A stretch of DNA of 36,801 nt from Fragilaria crotonensis (lineage: Eukaryota; Bacillariophyta; Fragilariophyceae; Fragilariales; Fragilariaceae): positions 1 through 36,801 of the forward strand of contig JAKSYS010000628.1 of assembly GCA_022925895.1 (NCBI GenBank), given 5' to 3'. Under the pieces are notes generated by a model that did not search any database, was not told the DNA's origin, and saw only the letters and a program-made list of their open reading frames with translations. Below, one piece after another: positions 28,833-36,801 of the stretch; position 1 is the stretch's first letter; the number at the start of each line of letters is the position of its first letter. Made by a program: the position numbers and the translations under genes.

Positions 28833-31698
28833 GGTTGAACAGGAGGAGACGGTAATCACGTCGACTTTCTTTCTTCTGCGTGTGAGGGTCTCCGAATACT
28901 GAAGACTGGAACACGACGTAGACACCGGACTTCTACGACGTATGCCAATTTTCTGATTCTTGCGGCCCGTTGAGCTCCTGTGGAAGCAAGGGCCGTTTTT
29001 TTTCTTTAGCACGATGTACTCCGAGTACATGAGGCTCCGATTGCTTTTGCCAATGTCCAATGTCTTATAGGCCCGCCTCCAGTATCCAGTACCTGGTAGC
29101 TGGTACTATTGGAGTACAATAGAGAGGTGGCAGTGGCAGGTGGCCCAACATACTTGGTACCGGTACTCCAGACCTCCAGACTCCAGAGTGGATCATACAT
29201 GGTATTGTACCTGGTACTCGAAGCATTGGGGAATTTTGCAAAAATGTAACGTTTTTAGAAGCGTTATTAAATAAAGTCTATGACATACATGAGCTGGGGC
29301 CTTTACTATACCTACTCCGAATGCTACTGTACTAGCTAGTAGTACTTGGTACATGTACTGTGTTTGCATGATACTACCGATAGTACAGTACAAGGACTGG
29401 GGAATGGGAATCAACCGATCAACTTCAGAAAACCGGATTTCCTGAGCCCCTTTTATCGAACTCTTATCCGAGAGACTATCAGTAATCAGGTATTCCGGCT
29501 TATAATGCAGGACAAGCAAGGTCAGACCATGTTTTCAGTTGTATGCATAAGGTTGTTCATCACGGGTTTACAAGAACAAAAACAATAATCCATATCATTA
29601 ATATTCATACTTAGTTGAAGCTGAAAGGCTTGTTTATGTCTCTTTCGATTGTCTACAAATAAAAAAACCACAATGTAAATCATGTTAATCAAATTCTTGG
29701 GATATTGGGAGCGCTGTCTACAACAGTGATCATCCTCTTCTTTGGTTAACGATGGATTGGCTTCCTTTGGGCTTCTTTTCAATTGTTTTCACTGAAGGGC
29801 AAAACGAAACAAGATATTATGTCAGAATTAGGAGGAATCAACACGTGTCCACTTTGCTAGAAAGTATTCTGTCAAGAATGAATCCTGATGATGTTATCAA
29901 ATCATCACTGCGGCTGCAATGCAAAAAGGAAAGAAGAAAGAGCAGGGACTACAGCACTGGAGATGTCAGGCAGGTTGGATAATTGACATTGAGAATTGAG
30001 GATATCATTGTATGCGGCATCCAACATAGTTGACTTTGTTCATCATTTATGCCAAGCATCCACACATTGATATCAAGCATTTCTTACGGAGACTTTTATC
30101 TTCAGTTTCATGTTCCTTCCTCTTCATAGTTTGTGGCATTGAATGATGATCTTGAAGGCCTTTGCTTGCGGCTCACACAATTTGTCAGTACCGAGTGCCA
30201 ACCGATGGCATTCCTGCTGACTACAGTGCATTATTGGCTTCTATTGAACCATCTAGTGTATACCAATGTCATGGACTTGATGGTATCAGAGGCATACATC
30301 CCTGCTGCATCGAACAAGAATTTATTATGCACTGCTCACCAGTCACATGATGGGTAAGTTCTCTATTCTATTGTTTACATCCTGTGTCTTCTTGGCACTA
30401 TCTTGTTGCAAAACAATGGTCTGATATTGCTTGCGACCCCCGCAGGTAGTACAAGTACTGAATGCACTGATTAGACCTCACTCACGGTAGTAGCACAGTG
30501 AGGAGCTAGTATACTGTAGAGTTGAAGTTAACCTAATTTTAAATACTGAATACTAAGTCTGAAAAACAGCAATGTTCCAGCAATAGCTTTTAAAGTCATG
30601 TTTTCCGATCCAGTATTGGTTAATTGACTATTTTGCATTACATAAATAACACTCTAGTCCTTCGTTGTTCGAACGTGTACTACAGTAGAAATATTGTTAC
30701 AGTATTGCTTCACCTTTCACCATGACCTGCTTGAATCATACTGACCAAAGGTGTTGACTTCCTAAAATGGCAGGTCATGCTCTGCATCTAAATGAGCATA
30801 TTGAACATGTCCTTCAAAACTCTGTGTAGTACTGTCCTGGTGTAGTAGAATACAGTTAAACTAAAATTGCACTGGAATACTCTCAGTACCTGGCAGTATT
30901 TGTTTGATTGATTTGCATGTACTAGTACTGACTGACGGTAGCTAGTAGGCATATGCATAAGGCAATTTGTAGAACCTAAGGAGGCATAATTGACTAATGA
31001 TTGGTAGGAGAGGAAACAAACCAGACAAAATGACCAGCCCTGGGAGAAGTAGTAGTAAACTATTGTGTAGAATGACAATACTGTAAAACATATAGATGGA
31101 ATGAAGAAGATTTGGAAGCTAGGAAGCAGAGGCACTTACGTTTTGGGATGTGAATAATTATGAGATTAAAACTGAGCTGAAAAATGAATTGGGATGTGTA
31201 TTTCTTTCCTTGGAGTGTGGTAAAATAGAGTTGTCATAATCCCACAATAAGAGTGTTGTCAAGAGGAACTGATATAAGAGAGTGTGGTCAATGACATAGA
31301 CCAGACTACCCGGAAATGTCAGGGTGCTGGGAATGGTAATGAAGATGTGCATAGGATGAAGGGATGAAGTATCAAGTATTCCGAGTACTGGTACAATAAC
31401 GCTGTATTACCATATTACCATCATAACGAGCGTGACATTGCAACAGTAAATCTTTTTACCAGGTACACTACTCTGGGTACCTTCTGCATACTCCATTATT
31501 GGATGGCAGACAACTTACAGACGCACAGACGTTCTTGGATCTTCGTCCACGGCTGAAACTTCGTTCGAGGTGCCGCTGCCAGCTGCCAAGGGACAAGAGG
31601 GACTGCGTGCAGTGTAGGGGGAAGTTCGAGTGCGAGCCTTTACTTCACTTGTGTATCAGAGATCAGAGCATCTGCATTCTGAAAATTGAAAGTATAAG
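28833..31698. other. intergenic, repeat-rich stretch with possible gene remnants
   Basis: GTAC clusters lie at 29083-29225, 29325-29400 and 31375-31490. The segment 30162-30347 (+) is open and protein-like (YRVPTDGIPADYSALLAS) and is followed by a GTAAGT at 30353, so it might be an exon or a transposon remnant. The segment 29752-29982 (+) has a short basic ORF without motifs. Minus-strand ORFs at 29519-29193 and 31352-30788 look like AT-rich chance frames. Confidence 0.35.
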
Positions 31699-33261
31699 AT
31701 GTCATCGTCTCTATTGCGGCTTCGAATCTGCCAAAGATGGGCTCGGCAGGTGAAGAGACCGATGGGCGCTTCATTCTCTACAATCCCACCAAGGACAAAT
31801 ATTCCTTGCGTTACTACTTTGAACTGTAGTCAATTGTGTTCCTCGGAATGTCGTATCCGTCAATACTCTACCACCACTTTTCTCGACAAGGAATACCCTC
31901 CTCATTCACTGTTTCCCATGCCTGCTTTATCTCCAACCATGGAGACTGGAACGATTGCCAGCTGGACCTTGAAGAGGAGGGGACTCATTTTCCGCAGGCG
32001 ATGTCTTGTGCTCAATTGAAACAGACAAGGCCAGCGTCGATTTTGAAGCCCAGGATGATGGTGTTTTGGCGAAGATTTTGAGGACAGGATCTACGGCTCA
32101 GGATATTGCTGTCGGAACCCCTATCTGCGTTGTTATTGACGATCTTGGTGATCTAGACGCTTTTTCCGACTTCGCACTGCCAGAAGTGGCTCACACTTCA
32201 GCTGCCACCGTCGCAATTCCTACCCCACCCTGCTTCCGCGCCTGTCCAGAGTCGAAGCGTCGCTGATGATTTCGTACTCTTGCCATCCGCTCGGCACCTC
32301 AGTCAAAGCAAAGGAATCGACGCGTCGGTCTTGAGTGGATCTGGCAGGGCGGCAGAGTTACCAAAGGAGACGTCCTTGCTGCACTCGCAAATGGAACTCA
32401 CATGCCTTTGCTCTCAACTGCGGCAGCTTCTGAGAAACTGCTGTTGTCGCCTCTGCTCATGTTGCCACGTCCTCTCCCGTGCCTGCATCTGCGTCTACTT
32501 CTCCTGCTTCGTTGAAGGAATTCATCAACCTTCCCTTCCAATGATTGAATCGAATGGTTCGTTTCACGATGTCGCAAACAATAACATGCGCAAAATCATT
32601 GCTCGCCGCTTGACAGAATCGAAATCTCAAGTCCCTCACTTTTACACGTCGATGGAAATTGAGCTTGATAACATTATCTCCTTACGAAAGAACCTTGCCA
32701 ACAATCATGGAGTCAAGGTGTCCGTGAACGATCTTATCATCCGATCTTCCGCCCTTGCGTTGAGAGATGTCCCAGAGTTAATGCAACATATGATCCCAAG
32801 ACAAATCAAGTTTCGATTCAATCATCTATCGATATCTCTGTCGCTGTCGCAACTCAACAGGGCTCATCACCCCATCGTCCCCTCCACTGACAGGCTTGGT
32901 TTGGCGGAAATTTCGGATAAGGTACGCGACTTGGCCGGCCGCGCCAGGATGGGAAGTTGCAACCGCATGAATATCAGGGTGGAACCTTTGCATTTCCAAT
33001 CTTGGAATGTTCGGAATTGATGAATTCAGCGCTGTCATCAATCCTCCGCAGGCAGCCATATTGGCCGTTGGAGAAGGGACTGCTCGCGTCGTGCCAACAC
33101 CATGGGTGGATGGGGCTGAGAAGCAGCAAAGTCCACAAATTAGAACCATCATGACGGCTCGCCTCAGCGCAGATCGCCGTGTCGTGGATGAAGCCACTGC
33201 TAGTCTGTTCCTGAGCGCTCTTCGGCACTATCTATCCAAACCAGAGTTGTTGATGTTGTAA
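31699..33261 (+). CDS. dihydrolipoamide acyltransferase, pyruvate dehydrogenase E2-like (mitochondrial)
   Basis: In pyruvate dehydrogenase, E2 moves acetyl groups from a lipoyl-lysine to CoA. ATG 31699 gives an Arg/Ser-rich, acid-poor presequence (MSSSLLRLRICQRWARQVKR) suited to mitochondrial import. The lipoyl domain follows: PMPALSPTMETGTIASW, then SIETDKASVDFE with the lipoylated Lys at about 32027. The peripheral-subunit-binding domain is LPSARHLSQSKGIDASVL plus a GRVTKGDVLAAL segment in another frame. An Ala/Pro/Ser linker leads to the catalytic domain (NNMRKIIARRLTESKSQVPH through VSVNDLIIRSSALAL). The usual active-site DHRVVDG reads DRRVVDE here, so the catalytic His is Arg. At least six single-base frame changes occur (about 31970, 32225, 32345, 32535, 32790, 32950). 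PDH E2 or the E3-binding component are both possible. Confidence 0.8.
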
Positions 33262-33293
33262 AGGTATAAGTTCCACTACTATTAATATTAGGA

Positions 33294-36124
33294 TTAAGAG
33301 TAGTTAAATCGACCCTCCGATCGAGCCGCAAGACAGAGACCCTCTTGCGCGGAGGGTGCGCTTCCGTCGCGCACCATGCTGCGGAGCAGTCCATCCTCCG
33401 TCAAGCTCCACAGAGCGTTGGCAAAGGTACACTGGTCGCTGAGCTTCACCGGCATTCTGAGCTGGTCGGCAGCATGAGCTGTCGCTAGGAGGCACATACC
33501 ACGCACTGTTTTTGGTTTAATCATGCCATCATTGTCGTGATTCCACAACTGATGAGGTTTGTCGCAGCTCTGCAAGTAAACAGCTAGTGACGTAGGATCG
33601 TAGGTGAGACACATCGTCGAGGCAATATGTTGCAATCTGCGATGATCCCATCGCCACAGCTTGTAGGCCGTCAGAAACGATTCAGTGTGAGGAATGACAT
33701 CAGAGCTACCCTCGATGCAGGCCTCCCCGACGACTTCGTGCATGTTTACCCACGGACTCGGAAACTTGCTAACCATGTGGTACGAAAGCGCTCTCGCCTC
33801 CGCCTTTAGTTCTGTGCCATGGCCACGTGAAAATTGGATTGTGTATATGCCAGGACGAACCACACGGTCGCCGAAAGGGGTAACCGTGGAGATTGACTTG
33901 AGAGCTTCCTTCGTTGAAAACCGTAATACTTGACTCTCACCCGGATGCAAAAATGAGGATTGAAAGTCGAACAACTGGCGCTTCAGCTCAGCGTCAACGT
34001 CCATGGGTGGAGACCAATAGGCTTGAACAACCTCTCGTCCAGGCACAGGTCCAGTGTTAGTGACCCGAACGAAATAGTAATCCTCATCGTCCATGCTAAC
34101 AATTTCGTCATGATGCCATTCCAGAACTGGAGGGGGCACGTCCCAATTCATCTCGAAGTCCGTGTAAGAAAGCCCGTGCCCAAATTGAAAAAGAGCACTT
34201 CCAGTGTAAAACATGTACGAGCGACCTTCGCTCCCCTTCGTCGGTCGAAGATTGGAATCTATCCAAGGGGTACCCCTCATTGGTTTTCCATTGGCATATG
34301 ATGCTGGATAAATAGTTGTGGTCAACTTTCCAGAAGGGTTGACAACTCCCGTGAGAACGTCGGCAATAGCTTGCGCACCAGCTTGTCCGGGGAATCCAGC
34401 TTGCATGATAGCAACATCGCCGCACTCCTTAAGCTCGTCAATGCTGTATGGACCACCGTTAATGATAACAACTGCGATAGGCTTTCCAACTTCGTAGACG
34501 GCTCGAAAGAGATCCATCTGCGATCCTGGTAGACTCAAGAAGTCGCGATCCCCACCTTCTTCCTCATGGCAGGTACCGCCTAAAACAAGAACGACAACGT
34601 CAGAACGTTTCGCTGCATGGACAACTTCGGCAATGCCATCTACGCTTTTGCTGCACCCGGGTGGAACGCCAAGGAAAAAATTCGATCCTGCAAGCGCTTT
34701 GTCCAAAGAGACGAGGCACTCCCCTGTTCCATCCGGACATGCTGCTCCATGATAATTTCCAAGGAGCGCAGCTGTTGCATTTGCCATGGGTCCTGCCAGC
34801 ACAATTCTTTGGCTCTTGTCGATTGGGAGGACGGTGGTCCCATTGCCATTCTGGAGTAGCACAATCGATTGTCTAGCTCCGTCCAACGCAAGTTGTTTAT
34901 GTGTCAGTTCCGACATGTTCCCAGCCGATATGACCGTATGGATCTTGGTCCGCGGAATCGAACAAGCCAAGTCGGAACAATGTTCTTAATTGGCGACGAA
35001 CAGAAGTGTCTATTTGCATTTCTGTGAGGCGACCATCGAGGACTGCTTTCAGTCCATATTTTTTATACCTTCCGCCACAGTTCTGATCGCAGCCAGCTCT
35101 GATACCGTCGTGCACCGCAGACAGCGGATCCATTGAATAACCATGAAATGACAGCTCCATGGTCTGAATTGAGTCGCAGTCAGAGACAATAAAACCCGAC
35201 CAGTTCCACTCCTGTCGAACTAATCGATTCAGCAAAAAACCGTTGGCGCACATGGGCACTCCGTTGACACTCTGATATGCGCACATTAGACTTTCGGCTT
35301 TAGCATCCTTTAGAGCAGCTCGGAAGGGTGGCAAAAAGTACTGCTCCAAATCTTGCAATGAATAACGTGTATCATTCTGTAGTCGAGTGACAAGCGTTCC
35401 ATTCCCCCACGGATCAGACTTTTCGCCTTCAAAAAAGTGACCCACAAAATGCTTTGGTGTAGCAGCGACTTTTAATACACGAGGGTGGTTTCCTTGGAGA
35501 CCCTGAACGTACGCTTTGGCATACATGGATGCTAAAAACGGATCCTCCCCTGGAGTCTCCATTGTTCGGCCCCACAATGGATGCGATGCCAAGTTGATGT
35601 TGGGTGCGTAGAATGTTAGTCCATTGTTTGCATGCTGATTGAAGTAAGCGCGACCTTCAGTACTGATTGCAACAGCAGTTGCATGCCAGAGAGACACATT
35701 CCAACTGCAACTCAAGGCATTTGCTTCGGCAAGGACGTGGGACAGACTTCCCCACAAGCACCATTTGGCTGGTGGTTGGGGTCTAACCCGTGGAGCGATT
35801 CACTCCACCATACATAGTCTCTGGCAACCAGCGGTGTTTGATCCGAGAATTTTCCTGCAACTGACATTTGTCCCATAGTTTGAATTTTGTCGTCCAGCGT
35901 CATGAAAGACATAAGATGATCGATACGGGCCTCCAATGGATGATTGGTTTGGCAATAGAATCGGTCGGATCGGGACAGAGGTTGTTAGATGGACGAGGAT
36001 CGTCACAGTCGGTGGCATGGAATTGGTACTCGCAAAGCGATCCATCTATGGGTTCGAGATCGTGGTGATGGGAACAGAAGCAACTTGGAGCACAGAAAAA
36101 GTGGAAAAGTACGAATCTTTGCAT
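33294..36124 (-). CDS. secreted GH3 beta-xylosidase/arabinofuranosidase-like enzyme with C-terminal beta-trefoil
   Basis: Glycoside hydrolase family 3 enzymes remove terminal sugars with a retaining mechanism. ATG 36124 begins MQRFVLFHFFCAPSCFC, a short signal-like segment; another ATG at 36200 in a different frame offers an alternative. Family segments then follow across three frame breaks (about 35945, 35740, 34930): NHPLEARIDHLMSFMTLDDK, VWWSESLHG, EGRAYFNQHANNGLTF, METPGEDP, KVAATPKHFVGH and GFIVSDCDSI, whose second Asp (about 35175) is the expected nucleophile. The second domain has LLQNGNGTTVLPI and GHGLSYTDF, and a fibronectin-III-like part has VTNTGPVPGREVV. The order matches plant-type BXL proteins. 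The last 130 residues (MCLTYDPTSLAVYLQSC, KPHQLWNHD) resemble a Q-x-W carbohydrate-binding beta-trefoil. Its 3' end is 33 bp from the convergent E2 gene. Confidence 0.85.
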
Positions 36125-36289
36125 GCATTTGCGCAGACGGTTGGATTGGGCTGCTCAGTGCACTAATCCAGTGGGCCGTCTCCAGCTTCCTTCCAGTCAA
36201 ACAACCCGCAATCTTTCGACATTTTGCAGCATCAACGCGAAGCGACGAGAGGGTTTGTCAAAAGCTCAATGAATAGCAAGATCTTCATC

Positions 36290-36801
36290 TTCTGAATCGT
36301 TTGACGTCAAAATAGTACGTTCCTATGTGTTGTCCTCTCTTCGAACCTGTTATGTGCAGTAAGCATACAAGTACGAGTACAACGTACAACCTGTACTGGA
36401 ATACACGGTAGGTATGTCATATGATATGCATGTGATACACATTATGAATATCATAGATGATATACTCATATACAGTATATTGTATATGATATGTATACAT
36501 GTATTGTCCCCACTGGAGTATGAGTACTACCGGTATGTCATAGTACTCATACTCCAGTAGTCGTACTACTACCAGTATTTAATGACTGTGCCCTGTTACT
36601 GTACACAGGATGTACTGTAGTACTGCTATGTACTACGACTTCGTTCATTTGTGTGAGCACCTTGTACCAGGAACTTGTACCGGTACAATGAACTCTGTTT
36701 TTACCAGGCATGCGTCCTGTGTTCCGGTGATGCTCCACTGTCCACTGTATCTGCATGTATGCTGTGGTATATATCACACATATGGACGATAGACATTCTA
36801 C
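36290..36801. repeat. GTAC- and ATAT-rich palindromic stretch upstream of the GH3 gene
   Basis: GTAC words are dense at 36368-36415 and 36520-36670. Between them (36420-36505) lies ATATCAT/ATGATAT-type self-complementary DNA able to fold into hairpins. No gene is seen; overlapping ORFs on both strands are chance frames. Confidence 0.55.

Noticed and set aside
30788..31135. Minus-strand hydrophobic 115-aa ORF
   Set aside because: The hydrophobicity follows from AT-rich DNA (Phe, Leu, Tyr codons), and there is no neighbour, signal or motif support.
1..36801. tRNA, rRNA or snRNA genes
   Set aside because: I looked for A/B-box-like pairs and conserved rRNA words by eye and found nothing convincing. 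A tRNAscan and Infernal run would settle this.

Overview
The window looks like nuclear DNA of a photosynthetic stramenopile, most likely a diatom. A light-harvesting antenna gene (8590-7905, minus) begins with a signal peptide ending in an AAAFAP motif, the classic secondary-plastid targeting signature. A second plastid-type precursor (6895-7652) ends its signal in ASGFA. Introns are short (64-87 nt, GT-AG). Intergenic DNA is unusually rich in GTAC palindromes. The species cannot be named from the sequence alone.

Layout. 1-90 is the 3' end of a gene. 91-6800 is mostly transposon debris: a decayed minus-strand ORF (525-1523), the C-terminal part of a LINE-like reverse transcriptase (1603-2827), an unidentified decayed ORF (4802-3030), and AT-rich DNA. 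6838-8590 holds two plastid-related host genes. 8945-9492 is a MITE-like inverted-repeat unit. 9508-16530 is a 7.0 kb DNA element with 13-bp terminal inverted repeats and matching subterminal repeats. It carries a spliced minus-strand gene, a small ORF, a GNAT acetyltransferase/Ulp1 protease fusion, and the zinc-finger 5' end of a second gene. The last two genes converge and both stop at one point, which suggests an internal deletion. 17196-23994 is a hAT transposon with 14-bp TIRs and a perfect 8-bp target duplication. A GC-rich DIRS-like (RT, RNase H, tyrosine recombinase) retroelement sits nested just inside its left end.

24455-36124 holds four host genes: an ERCC6L/PICH-like SNF2 translocase (+), an alpha/beta hydrolase (-), a mitochondrial pyruvate dehydrogenase E2-like acyltransferase (+) and a secreted GH3 beta-xylosidase-like enzyme (-). 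A 2.6 kb repeat-rich gap lies between the hydrolase and E2.

Nearly every host gene has single-base frameshifts, often at homopolymers, while protein similarity continues in the next frame. Residual long-read indel errors explain this better than mass pseudogenisation, so I annotate host genes across the breaks as CDS. The most interesting unit is the 9508-16530 element. It joins a protease of the SUMO-peptidase fold, an acetyltransferase and an unidentified spliced protein within one set of inverted repeats.
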